From: Ferrovibrio sp046294345 | Lineage (GTDB): Bacteria > Pseudomonadota > Alphaproteobacteria > Ferrovibrionales > Ferrovibrionaceae | DNA length: 64,000 bases | Direction: 5' to 3' | Assembly: GCA_046294345.1 (NCBI GenBank) | Contig: JBKBJT010000015.1 | Location: 1 to 64,000, forward strand | Part shown: piece after piece, positions 36,047 through 44,492 of the stretch | How positions within the stretch are numbered: the first letter of the stretch is position 1 | How the letters are laid out: each line of letters begins with the position of its first letter | Notes under the pieces: model-generated | The model's input: the letters and a program-made list of their open reading frames with translations, nothing else | Databases searched by the model: none | What the model was told of the DNA's origin: nothing | Program-made: the position numbers and the translations under genes

Positions 36047-36910
36047 TCAGTCTTCCAGCAGCCGCTTGGGATGCAGGCCGTTCACGAAGCCCATGAAGGG
36101 CGGATGGATGCTGTAGCCCAGCATGCGGCGCACATGCTCGCTGCACTGTTTCACCCGCTCGCGCGAAACCGACAGGCTAAAATTCTCCTGCTGCCGGCAC
36201 CAGGGCGCGCAGTATTGGGCCGTGACGCAGAGCCGGCCGGCCGCCGAGCGGTTGGCGCCGCCGCCATGCCATGTCGTGCCGAGGAACAGCAGAACCGAGC
36301 CTTTCGGCATCACCGCCGGGATCGCCCTGGCCAGAGCGGCATCATCCGGCGCGCGGTCGGGCCACAGATGGCTGCCGGGCAGCAGCACCGTAGCACCGTT
36401 CTCGGCGGTAAAATCGTCGATGGCCATGATCGTGGCCGCGCCAAGGGCCGGACGCGGGCGCGGCCAGGGATAAAACGCATCGTCGTGATGCAGCGGCTGC
36501 GCCGCCTCACCCGGCAGGATATTGATCGCCTGCAGCTGCGACAGCAGGTAGTTCGGTTCCAGCACGCGGTCCAGCAGGGCGAGTATGAGCGGATGCTCGA
36601 CCAGCGGATTGCAGATGAAGGTCTTTTCGATCACGGCATAGAGCCGCTGGGTGCCGAAGCCCTCGAAATTGTTGCGGCCCAGATGTTTGCCGAACAGCGG
36701 CATCAGCTCGGCGCGGATCGCCTCGACATCGTCATCTGAAAACAGCTGCGGCAGGATCACATAGCCATCGCGCTGCAAGGCGGCGAACAGCGCATCGACC
36801 AGGGCTGGATCGGTCTGTTCCTGGCTGCCGGCGGTGGATCGGTATTTGCGCGCCAGTTCGGCACGGAAATACTCCTGCATGTCGCGGACGACTGTCACCG
36901 TGTCGGTCAT
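36047..36910 (-). CDS. Phytanoyl-CoA dioxygenase family protein (second copy)
   Basis: The 287-residue protein is a PhyH-type Fe(II)/2-oxoglutarate oxygenase with LHHDDAFYPW for the HxD ligands, TWHGGGANRSAAGR for the distal histidine and the 2-oxoglutarate arginine, and DGYVILPQLFSDDDVEAI at the N-terminal strand. It differs much from the copy at 30700, so the two are not a recent duplication. The substrate cannot be read from the sequence. It stands alone, convergent with the sensor kinase (15 bp apart) and followed by a hairpin region before the acyl-CoA dehydrogenases. Confidence 0.83.
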   Translation of the reverse strand: MTDTVTVVRDMQEYFRAELARKYRSTAGSQEQTDPALVDALFAALQRDGYVILPQLFSDDDVEAIRAELMPLFGKHLGRNNFEGFGTQRLYAVIEKTFICNPLVEHPLILALLDRVLEPNYLLSQLQAINILPGEAAQPLHHDDAFYPWPRPRPALGAATIMAIDDFTAENGATVLLPGSHLWPDRAPDDAALARAIPAVMPKGSVLLFLGTTWHGGGANRSAAGRLCVTAQYCAPWCRQQENFSLSVSRERVKQCSEHVRRMLGYSIHPPFMGFVNGLHPKRLLED

Positions 36911-36990
36911 GGCGTTTCCTCCCGACGCTTACGATGCGCGCCTCGCGTCATCGGCGCAAATCAAATCCCGGCGACAGGTCCGCAACGCAA

Positions 36991-37020
36991 ATGGCCGGGA
37001 TGGTTGCCCAGCCCGGCCAT
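36991..37020. terminator. Hairpin downstream of the acyl-CoA dehydrogenase pair
   Basis: ATGGCCGGG (36991-36999) and CCCGGCCAT (37012-37020) form a perfect 9 bp stem with a 12-base loop. It lies 36 bp after the stop of the minus-strand dehydrogenase gene and could end its transcript, although no T-run follows. The arm repeats the core of the palindrome at 6342-6364, so it may be a diverged copy of that repeat. Confidence 0.4.
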
Positions 37021-37055
37021 CGCGGAAGAACCTGCACCGATATCAGTCGCTTAGA

Positions 37056-38183
37056 TCAATCGCTGAGAGCGGCGAAGCGGCGCTGATGATGGTCGGCGTG
37101 ACCGAACATCGTGTCGATGGTCATCAGCCGCTTCATGTAATGGCCGACATTCAGTTCGTCGGTCATGCCCATGCCGCCATGCAGCTGCACGGCCTGCTGA
37201 CCGACGAAACGGCCCGAGCGGCCGGTCTGCACCTTGGCGGCGGCGGCGGCCTTGGCGCGTTCCTTCGCCGGTGCATCCATCTTCAGGTTGGCCAGCAACG
37301 ACAGCGACCGGGCGCTTTCCAGCTGCATCATCATGTCCACCAGGCGATGCTGGATCACCTGGAATTCGCCGATGGCGCGGCCGAACTGCTTGCGCGTCTT
37401 GGCATAGGCCAGCGTGGTTTCGTGCAGCGCGGCCATGGCGCCCACAGCTTCGGCGGCCAGATAGCCGATGGCCTGGTCGACCACCTTCTCCACCGCCGGC
37501 AGCGCGCCAGCCGGATCGCCCAGCACGGCCAGAACCGGCGCCTTCTCGAAGGCGATGTCGGACGCGCGGCCGTTATCGACGGTGCGGTAATCCTGCCGCG
37601 ACACACCGGCGCCGTTGGCATCGACCACGAAGAGGCCCAGACCCTTTTCGTCGGCATCGCCGCCCGCCGTGCGCGCCAGCACGATCAGCTTGTTCGCGCT
37701 GGGCGCATCGCGCACCACGATCTTCTTGCCGCTGATGGCCCAGCCGCTGCCGTCCTTCACGGCCTTGGTGCGCACTTCATTGAGCGCGAAGCGGCCGCCA
37801 TGCTCAGCGAAGGCAAAGGCCCATTTCTGTTTGCCCTCGGCGATCTGCGGCAAGTATTCGGCCTGCTGCTTGGCGTCGCCGGCTGCCATGACCAGGCCGG
37901 CACCCAGGATCACGGTGGAGAAATACGGCTCGGCCACCAGATGGCGGCCGAAACGTTCGGCCAGCAGCATGGTATCGACGCTGCCGCCGCCCAAGCCGCC
38001 ATGATCCTCGGGCAGCGGGATACACAGCCAGCCCAGTTCGGCCATGGTCTGCCAGTTCTCTTCCGCATAGCCCAGATCGGTCTTCACCAGTTTGCGCCAG
38101 CGGTCGAAATCGTATTTGTCCTGCAGCCAGCTTTCCACGCTGTCGGCCAGCAGCTTCTGTTCTTCGGACAGATTGAAATCCAT
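37056..38183 (-). CDS. Acyl-CoA dehydrogenase, second subunit of a pair
   Basis: The 375-residue flavoprotein belongs to the acyl-CoA dehydrogenase superfamily. The N-terminal helix is MDFNLSEEQKLLADSVESWL, and the later VIQHRLVDMMMQLESAR and QLHGGMGMTDELNVGHYMKR blocks bind FAD. It lies 36 bp after a second, unlike dehydrogenase gene on the same strand. Such adjacent unlike pairs form alpha2-beta2 enzymes in steroid and bile-acid degradation, in which the two chains share the active site. The GMGMTDE context makes this the partner-type chain. Its chain-length specificity is unknown. Confidence 0.88.
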   Translation of the reverse strand: MDFNLSEEQKLLADSVESWLQDKYDFDRWRKLVKTDLGYAEENWQTMAELGWLCIPLPEDHGGLGGGSVDTMLLAERFGRHLVAEPYFSTVILGAGLVMAAGDAKQQAEYLPQIAEGKQKWAFAFAEHGGRFALNEVRTKAVKDGSGWAISGKKIVVRDAPSANKLIVLARTAGGDADEKGLGLFVVDANGAGVSRQDYRTVDNGRASDIAFEKAPVLAVLGDPAGALPAVEKVVDQAIGYLAAEAVGAMAALHETTLAYAKTRKQFGRAIGEFQVIQHRLVDMMMQLESARSLSLLANLKMDAPAKERAKAAAAAKVQTGRSGRFVGQQAVQLHGGMGMTDELNVGHYMKRLMTIDTMFGHADHHQRRFAALSD

Positions 38184-38219
38184 TGTCTCGTTCTTCCCTG
38201 CTTCAGAATTCCGTTTGCG

Positions 38220-39410
38220 TTACAAGCCCAGCACCATCTTGGCGATGATGTTGCGCTGAATCTCGTTTGAGCCGCCATAGATCGTGGTGGCGCGGTTATA
38301 GAGGAAGGCTTCCATGCGGCCCTGCGCGTAATCGGGGCCGACGGGCGGCTGGTTGGAGCCATCCGGCCGGTGTTCGTAGGGATTGGCGTAGTAACCCAGC
38401 GCCTCGCAGGCCAGTTCCGTGATGGTCTGCTGAATCTCCGAACCGCGGATTTTCAGCATGCTGGCTTCCGGCCCCACGCCCTTGCCCGCCGTCTCGGCCG
38501 CCAGCACACGCAGGTTGGTGTATTCCAGTGCCATCAGTTCGATCTCGACGGCGGCCACCTTGGCGCGGAAGCTGGCTTCCTCGATCAACGGGGCCCCGAA
38601 AGCCTGTTCGGCACGGGCGATTTCCTTAAGGCGGCGCAGGCGCTGCTTGGAGGTCGAGACTTCGGCGATGGTGGTACGCTCGTTACCCAGCAGGAACTTA
38701 GCATAGGTCCAGCCCTTGCCTTCCTTGCCGATCAGATTGCTCTTGGGCACACGCACATTGTCGAGGAACACCTCGTTCACACCATGGCCTTCATCGATGG
38801 AGATGATCGGCCGCACGGTGATGCCGGGCGTGTTCATGTCGATCAGCAGGAAGGAAATACCCTCCTGCGGCTTGGCGTTCGGATCGGTGCGCACCAAGCA
38901 GAACATCATGTTCGCGTAATGCGCCTGGGTGGTCCAGATCTTGTGGCCATTAACCACGTAATGGTCGCCGTCGCTTTCGGCCTTGGTGCGCAGGCTGGCG
39001 AGATCGGAACCTGAACCCGGTTCGGAATAGCCCTGGCACCACCAGTCGTCCATATTGAGGATGCGCGGCAGGTAGCGCTTCTTCTGTTCCTCGGTGCCAA
39101 AGGTGTAGATCACCGGCCCCACCATGGCGATGCCGAAGGGCAGCAAAGGCGGCGCATCGGCGGCGGCGCATTCCTCGTCGAAGATATAGCGCTGGATCAG
39201 CGTCCAGCCCGGACCGCCATATTCCTTGGGCCAGCCTGGCGCGCCCCAGCCGCGCTGGTTGAGTATGCGGTGCCAGGTGACGAAATCCTCGCGGCCCAGA
39301 TGGGTCATGCGGCGGGTCTTCTCGGCCAGCGCTGGCGGCAGGCTGTCGCGGATGAAGCCGCGCACCTCTTCCCGGAAAGCGCGTTCCTCGGCCGTGAATT
39401 CGAGATCCAT
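38220..39410 (-). CDS. Acyl-CoA dehydrogenase, first subunit of a pair
   Basis: The 396-residue enzyme has QGYSEPGSGSDLASL, the flavin-contacting serine segment, and the C-terminal TTIYGGSNEIQRNIIAKM, which is typical of FadE-type enzymes acting on branched or ring-containing acyl-CoA. The start at 39410 (MDLEFTAEERAFREEVRGFI) is preceded by GGGAGAGAAACGCC. It is first in the pair with the 375-residue dehydrogenase. Between this operon and the downstream MaoC and isomerase genes, the local genes could cover several beta-oxidation steps. Confidence 0.9.
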   Translation of the reverse strand: MDLEFTAEERAFREEVRGFIRDSLPPALAEKTRRMTHLGREDFVTWHRILNQRGWGAPGWPKEYGGPGWTLIQRYIFDEECAAADAPPLLPFGIAMVGPVIYTFGTEEQKKRYLPRILNMDDWWCQGYSEPGSGSDLASLRTKAESDGDHYVVNGHKIWTTQAHYANMMFCLVRTDPNAKPQEGISFLLIDMNTPGITVRPIISIDEGHGVNEVFLDNVRVPKSNLIGKEGKGWTYAKFLLGNERTTIAEVSTSKQRLRRLKEIARAEQAFGAPLIEEASFRAKVAAVEIELMALEYTNLRVLAAETAGKGVGPEASMLKIRGSEIQQTITELACEALGYYANPYEHRPDGSNQPPVGPDYAQGRMEAFLYNRATTIYGGSNEIQRNIIAKMVLGL

Positions 39411-39562
39411 GGCGTTTCTCTCCCTCAAATCGGGCAAGAGGTTAGGACCGGCATTCGCGCTGCGCAAGCTGTGACGCAGGGTAAACCCCGCAGGAAGGCT
39501 TGCATGGACTCGACCTCTCCTGCTCAATCGCAGCGCATGCATACAAAACGGACAGATTCGCG

Positions 39563-39979
39563 ATGACTTTCGATCCCGCCGCCGCCGGCTGGAAACAGCG
39601 CCACGGCCAGGGCCCCTTCACCCAGATCGTCGGTCCGGTCTGGGTCCGCCGCGAGGACGACGGCAGCTCGACCTACGGCCTGCTGGCCGAGGAGCGCCAC
39701 ACCAATTCGCGCGGGGTGGTGCATGGCGGCATGCTGATGACCTTTGCCGACCATATGCTGGGCTGGCTGGTCTGGGATGCTGTCGAACGCCGGGCCTGCG
39801 CCACCATTTCGCTGAACAACCAGTTCATCGGCGCGGTGAAGCCCGGCGACTGGATGGAAATGCGCGGCCGCATCGTGCGCCAGACCCGCAGCATCATCTT
39901 CGTGCAGGGCGAAGCCAAAGTCGGCGAGCGCGTGGTGCTCGCCGCCGAAGGCATCTGGAAGGTGCTGGGCGTCGACTAA
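39563..39979 (+). CDS. PaaI-type hotdog thioesterase (third copy)
   Basis: The 138-residue protein has the PaaI-type block TNSRGVVHGGMLMTFADHML and the SLNNQFIGAVKPGDW strand. It is a third hotdog thioesterase of this kind in the window and is closest in context to acyl-CoA catabolism. I place the start at the ATG at 39563 (MTFDPAAAGW). An upstream in-frame region is open but not conserved. It stops one base before the convergent low-GC gene, so the boundary of that insertion lies right at its stop codon. Confidence 0.82.
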   Translation: MTFDPAAAGWKQRHGQGPFTQIVGPVWVRREDDGSSTYGLLAEERHTNSRGVVHGGMLMTFADHMLGWLVWDAVERRACATISLNNQFIGAVKPGDWMEMRGRIVRQTRSIIFVQGEAKVGERVVLAAEGIWKVLGVD

Positions 39980-39980
39980 A

Positions 39981-40676
39981 TTACTTATTCCGCAACTTAC
40001 CCCAGCCTTCGAGCATCAAACCCAAACCATTGATTGACGACAAGACTGCGGTTTCAGGAGGAATTCCAATGGGAATGCCGCCTACAAACAACCCTCCTGT
40101 TGCCATAAGGATATCCGCACCACCGATACCAACCCCTCGGAGCATTTTCCCCGCCCCCTCCATCCAAGGCTTTCGCTCCGGCTTAGGTTTTTCACCCAAG
40201 GCCATTTGCTTTAACTGCTGCTCGAGTTCGATCACTTTTATTTTTAAGGAACCTATTTCTTTATCTTTATTAAGATCACGAATTTTGTCGAAGGCCGCGT
40301 TAAACTCTGCCTTCACACTATCACTACCCATTTGCATCATGATTCTTGATTCAATAATCGGCAAATCGTCTGCCCCTACTGCATCAGGCAAAAGCGGAAT
40401 ACACCGATCAAACACTTCGAAAGCACCTGACTCCTCTAACAATTCGCGGTTCTCTCTTATAATTGTCAATACTTCATCCATCGACTGTTGATTCGGTTCT
40501 CCAATTTTTCGATGAGCCGAAGCATTTCTAAGAGCCGCAGCTAAATCACCTGCTTTTTTATAATTTTCGTCAAAAGCTTTCCGCAATGCAGGATTCGATC
40601 TAATTCGATTAGCGATATACTCACGAAACATCTCGTCTAGCAAAATCCAGTATTGATGCTTATCCATATCCGACAT
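39981..40676 (-). CDS. Low-GC orphan gene with predicted helical, glycine-rich C terminus
   Basis: I do not recognise this 231-residue protein. By hand count, 40021-40740 is 44% G+C (317 of 720), against about 65% around it, so it was probably acquired horizontally. Residues 1-125 look helical and polar. Residues ~125-158 may form a coiled coil (KEIGSLKIKVIELEQQLKQM). A charged KPKPERKPW hinge follows, and the last ~55 residues are a glycine-rich hydrophobic stretch (ILMATGGLFVGGIPIGIPPE) that might insert in a membrane. A strong GGGAGG precedes the ATG at 40676. It sits alone between a thioesterase and a crotonase gene. A single-gene defence or toxin-like role is conceivable, but no domain shows it. 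Confidence 0.65.
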   Translation of the reverse strand: MSDMDKHQYWILLDEMFREYIANRIRSNPALRKAFDENYKKAGDLAAALRNASAHRKIGEPNQQSMDEVLTIIRENRELLEESGAFEVFDRCIPLLPDAVGADDLPIIESRIMMQMGSDSVKAEFNAAFDKIRDLNKDKEIGSLKIKVIELEQQLKQMALGEKPKPERKPWMEGAGKMLRGVGIGGADILMATGGLFVGGIPIGIPPETAVLSSINGLGLMLEGWGKLRNK

Positions 40677-40766
40677 AGCGCCCTCCCTAGCTAACCAAGC
40701 TTGATGATATAATGAGGGCGAAAATTCAGCATCAGCAATTTAATCGAATGAAGAATACTAAAGCAT

Positions 40767-41618
40767 TCACTTCAATCGCCTTCTCACTAATCTCTTATTA
40801 GGCAGCAGGTCGGCGAATTTGGCCTCGCGCTTCTGCTGGTTGGCCTGCATCTGCTCCATCAGGTCGATACTGAGGAACATGCCGGCCTGCCAGACCTGCA
40901 TGTAGTTCAGGGCATCGGCCGTATCGTGATCGCGGGTGTAGTTCAGCATTTCTTTGCTGCCATGCACGGCCAGCGGCGATTTCGCGGCAATCGTCTTGGC
41001 GATCTCCAGCACGGCCGCCAGCATTTCGTCCTGCGTCGCATAGCTGGCGTTCACCAGGCCGCAGCGGAACGCTTCGTCGGCGGCCATGCGGCGGCCGGTA
41101 TAGGCGAGTTCACGCACCAACCCCGAAGGCATCAGGTGCGGCAGGCGCTGCAAAGTGCCGACATCGGCAGTCATGCCGATGTTGATCTCCTGGATGCAAA
41201 ACCAGGCATCGTTCGTGCAATAGCGCATGTCGCAAGCCGAGATCAGGTCGACGCCACCGCCAATGCAGCCGCCCTGGATCGCCACCAGCACCGGCACGCG
41301 GCAGCGGTCGATCACGGCAAATGTTTCCTGCATCTCGGCCACCGTGCGGCGCATCTGCTCGCCGACCCGGCCGCGGTCGCCCTGCATCATCTCGCCGGCG
41401 ATATTGGCGAAGGCGGAAAGATCCAGCCCGCCGGTGAAATGCTTGCCCGTCGACGAGATCACCACGGCGCGCACCTCGGGCCGGTCCTCGATCTCGGCAA
41501 AGACATCGACCATTTCCTGCCAGAACGGCAGCACCATGGCATTGGCCTTGTCGGGCCGGTTGAAGACGATGCGGGCGACATGGCTGTCGACCGAAAAATC
41601 GAAGGTTGCGTAGGCCAT
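40767..41618 (-). CDS. Dienoyl-CoA isomerase-like crotonase
   Basis: The 283-residue crotonase-fold enzyme resembles delta-3,5-delta-2,4-dienoyl-CoA isomerase (ECH1). GGGVDLISACDMRYC, then QEINIGMTADVGTLQRLP, match the ECH1 segments that hold its catalytic aspartate and glutamate. HFTGGLDLSAF gives the oxyanion hole. It would handle odd-numbered double bonds during unsaturated fatty-acid oxidation. The ATG at 41618 follows GGGAGGAACG. The last dozen codons (LLPNKRLVRRRLK) are low in G+C, unlike the rest, which suggests that the neighbouring insertion replaced the original C terminus. Confidence 0.85.
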   Translation of the reverse strand: MAYATFDFSVDSHVARIVFNRPDKANAMVLPFWQEMVDVFAEIEDRPEVRAVVISSTGKHFTGGLDLSAFANIAGEMMQGDRGRVGEQMRRTVAEMQETFAVIDRCRVPVLVAIQGGCIGGGVDLISACDMRYCTNDAWFCIQEINIGMTADVGTLQRLPHLMPSGLVRELAYTGRRMAADEAFRCGLVNASYATQDEMLAAVLEIAKTIAAKSPLAVHGSKEMLNYTRDHDTADALNYMQVWQAGMFLSIDLMEQMQANQQKREAKFADLLPNKRLVRRRLK

Positions 41619-41706
41619 CGTTCCTCCCAATCGCCCTGCCGTTACGGCAGGGCTGGTCTGCGCTCTGCGGCGCGGCTAGAGTCGGGAAAAGATTTACGGA
41701 GGAACC

Positions 41707-42573
41707 ATGCCGATTGTCTATGACGAACTGCTGCGCCTCGACATTCCCGAACGCGAATTCGCCTACAGCGAACGCGACACCATGCTCTACGCGCTCAGCG
41801 TCGGCATGGGGCATGACCCGATGGATGCCGACGAACTGCCCTTCGTGTTCGAAAAGGGCCTGCGCGCCCTGCCCAGCCTGGCCACGGTGATCGCCTGGGA
41901 CGACAGCTGGACGCCGAAAACCGGCATCAACTACGTGATGGTGGTGCATGGCGAGCAGCGCGTGACCGTGCACAAGCCGCTGCCGCCCAGTGGCCGGATC
42001 AAGGCCAAGGTGCGCATCAGGGACGTGTTCGACAAGGGTGCCGGCAAGGGTGCCGTCATGCTGGCAGAAAACACCCTGAGCGATGCGCAGAACGGCGAGA
42101 AGCTGGTCACGCTGCTGTCCACCGTGTTCGCGCGCGGCGATGGCGGCTTCGGCGGCCCGGCCCGTGCGCCGGGCGACGGCCCGCCGGCGCCGCATACGAT
42201 TCCCGACCGCCAGCCCGATGCGGGAGTGACGGCAAAAACCCAGCCGAACCAGGCGCTGTTCTATCGCTTATGCGGCGACCGCAATCCGCTGCATGCCGAT
42301 CCGGCCTTTGCCAAGGCGGCCGGCTTTCCGCGCCCGATCCTGCATGGCCTGTGCACCTATGGCCATGCCGTGCGCGCCGTGGTGAAAGCCGTCTGCGACC
42401 ATGATCCGGCCAGGATCGCCCATATCGAGGCGCGTTTCACCGCGCCGGTTTTCCCGGGCGAGACGATCCACACGGAAATCTGGCGCGACGGCAACATCGT
42501 GTCGTTCCGCGCCCGCCTGATGGAGCGCGACGTGGTGGTGCTGGATCACGGCAAGGTAGAATTGCGCGGCTAG
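41707..42573 (+). CDS. MaoC family (hydratase 2-type) enoyl-CoA hydratase
   Basis: The 288-residue protein is a double hotdog MaoC enzyme of the type that forms (R)-3-hydroxyacyl-CoA. The C-terminal half has the hydratase-2 motif: YRLCGDRNPLHADPAFAKAA carries the catalytic aspartate and histidine, and ILHGLCTYG follows. The N-terminal half is the degenerate non-catalytic repeat. The ATG at 41707 follows ACGGAGGAACC. It is divergent from the isomerase-like crotonase with 88 bp between starts, so the two could be regulated together. Confidence 0.9.
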   Translation: MPIVYDELLRLDIPEREFAYSERDTMLYALSVGMGHDPMDADELPFVFEKGLRALPSLATVIAWDDSWTPKTGINYVMVVHGEQRVTVHKPLPPSGRIKAKVRIRDVFDKGAGKGAVMLAENTLSDAQNGEKLVTLLSTVFARGDGGFGGPARAPGDGPPAPHTIPDRQPDAGVTAKTQPNQALFYRLCGDRNPLHADPAFAKAAGFPRPILHGLCTYGHAVRAVVKAVCDHDPARIAHIEARFTAPVFPGETIHTEIWRDGNIVSFRARLMERDVVVLDHGKVELRG

Positions 42574-42574
42574 G

Positions 42575-44290
42575 TCAGCGGCGCTTCAGCCTGATTTCGG
42601 CCGGGTTCCGGTGCGGGCCCGGATCGTCATCGAGGCGCAGCGGCTCTAGCCTGGGATCGGGTTCCGGCCGGCCGAACAGATAGCCCTGGCCGTAATCGAT
42701 GCCGAAATCGAGCAGCAGGCGCGCCTGGTCCTCGGTTTCGACCATTTCAGCCACCGTGCCGATGCCGAGTTCCTTGCACAGCCAGACCATGCCCTTGAGG
42801 ATAGCGCGGTCGCGATCCTGCCCCTGGGTCTGCAGCGCCTTCACATAGGCGCCGTCGATCTTCACGTAATCGATCTCCAGTGCCTGCAGATAGGGGAACG
42901 AGGCGGCACCGGCGCCGAAATCGTCGAGACAGACGAAATGGCCATCCTCGCGCAGCTGCCGCACGGCATTGGCGGCATGCACCATATTGGTGATCTGGGT
43001 CGATTCCGTGATCTCGAAGATCAGTTGCCGGCGCAGGCTGGGGTCGACGGCCAGGATTTCGCGCAACGCGGCCATGAAGACAGAGCTTTCCAGGCTGTGG
43101 CCGGAGAGATTGACCGCCACGTCGATGGTCTCGCCCTGGCGGCGTCGTTCGGCCAGCATGTCGACCACGCGCTGCACCACGGCCAGATCGAATTCGCCGA
43201 TCATGTGCACGCCTTCGGCCAGGCGGATCGTCTCGAAGGGCGAACCGCCATCCTCGAAGCGAGACAATGCCTCATAGTGATGCAGGGTGCGGGTGTCGAG
43301 CCGCACGATGGGCTGGAAGACGAGCTGGAACTGCCGGCTGGACACCGCCGAGCGCAGGGCACGCACCCGCGACACCGTTTTCTGCAGTAGCGCTTTCAGG
43401 CTGTCTTCGGTGCTATGCAGGGTGGCGAAACTGGCGGCGCCTTCATTGGCGAAACGCTCGACGGCAAAGGCCATGGCACTGGCGGCATCCTCGTCGCTCA
43501 TGCCTCTGGCCTGCAAGTCGAGCGTCGCGCTGCGGACGCCCAGCGCGTCGGACGCCTTGGCAGCCTCTGTATTGCTCTGCCTGATCAGGCTGCGCACCTG
43601 CTCGGCCACCATGTCCTGATCCAGCGGCGCGGCATGCAGGATGCCGTATTTCTCCGGGTCGATACGGCCGGCCGTATCGCCGCCGATGGATTTGGCGCGG
43701 ATCAGCGCGCCGACATCCCCCATCAGCACCTGGCTGTCTTCCGGCGGCAGGTTTTCGACCAGTTCTTTCAGACCGACTATTTCCACCAGGGTGAGCTTGA
43801 CCTCGGATCCCAGGTCGCGGGCCAGTTTCAAACGGTCGCCGGCGCGGGTTTCGAAATCCTCGGTTGTCAGCAGGCCGGTCTGGTAATCGCGCTTGTTCTG
43901 TAGCGCTGCCTCGGCCTGGGGCAACCGGGCATTCGACAGCGTCAGGTAATACCGTCCCTCCTGCCGCGGCAGGCAGCAGCCGCCCAGCACGCAAAGCGCG
44001 CCGGGCTTGCCTTCCAGGTTCAGCAGGTGGATCGTGACCGGCTCGATCCGTGCACCGATGGTCAGCCCGGCCAACAGGTTGAGCACAAAATGGCGGTCGG
44101 CTTCCTCGATCAGGGTGGCGAAATTCTGCCCCACCAGGGTGGCGCTGTCGCAACCGGCGATCAGCCGCGCCGCGCCGGTGGCAAAGATGATCTGGCCGTC
44201 GGCGGCCACCTCTAGCATCAGGTCGGCAGCGGAGAAGGCGAAAGCGACAAACCGGTCGCGTTCCGCCCGCATATCCTTGGCGCCGCCCAT
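42575..44290 (-). CDS. PAS-GGDEF(degenerate)-EAL cyclic-di-GMP protein
   Basis: The protein of about 571 residues begins with a PAS-like sensor region (FSAADLMLEVAADGQIIF, then GCDSATLVGQNFATLIEEAD). A GGDEF domain follows whose signature is lost: the site reads IDPEKYG, so it should not make c-di-GMP. The C-terminal EAL domain looks active: HYEALSRFEDGG, then VAVNLSGHSLES, FEITES, DDFGAG, VKIDGAYVK, EMVET and GYLFGRPEP supply the metal and catalytic residues. It probably hydrolyses c-di-GMP under PAS control. I chose the ATG at 44290, after GAGG; one at 44272 is possible. It is convergent with the MaoC gene. Confidence 0.87.
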   Translation of the reverse strand: MGGAKDMRAERDRFVAFAFSAADLMLEVAADGQIIFATGAARLIAGCDSATLVGQNFATLIEEADRHFVLNLLAGLTIGARIEPVTIHLLNLEGKPGALCVLGGCCLPRQEGRYYLTLSNARLPQAEAALQNKRDYQTGLLTTEDFETRAGDRLKLARDLGSEVKLTLVEIVGLKELVENLPPEDSQVLMGDVGALIRAKSIGGDTAGRIDPEKYGILHAAPLDQDMVAEQVRSLIRQSNTEAAKASDALGVRSATLDLQARGMSDEDAASAMAFAVERFANEGAASFATLHSTEDSLKALLQKTVSRVRALRSAVSSRQFQLVFQPIVRLDTRTLHHYEALSRFEDGGSPFETIRLAEGVHMIGEFDLAVVQRVVDMLAERRRQGETIDVAVNLSGHSLESSVFMAALREILAVDPSLRRQLIFEITESTQITNMVHAANAVRQLREDGHFVCLDDFGAGAASFPYLQALEIDYVKIDGAYVKALQTQGQDRDRAILKGMVWLCKELGIGTVAEMVETEDQARLLLDFGIDYGQGYLFGRPEPDPRLEPLRLDDDPGPHRNPAEIRLKRR

Positions 44291-44492
44291 TCTGGCCTCA
44301 TCGGGGATTGGAAACTTTGTTATCAAGTGTGCCAGCCGCCGCGCCCGGACGCAACCCGGCGGGTGCCGCCCGACCCTCCCGGATGAACCCAATTCGCTTG
44401 ACGCAGCGCCACGTTGCGCCGGAGCCGGCCGGTTCCTAGAATGGGTCCGTCTCCGGCCCGCAATGGTCGGCCCGAAGTCTAGGGGGAGCATA

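Noticed and set aside
30700..36910. The two phytanoyl-CoA dioxygenase-type genes as a tandem or repeat duplication
   Set aside because: They differ widely in sequence and are separated by several unrelated genes, so they are independent family members.
39984..40799. CTTATT at both ends of the low-GC segment as a possible target-site duplication
   Set aside because: Six AT-rich bases match too easily by chance, and no terminal inverted repeats or transposase accompany them.
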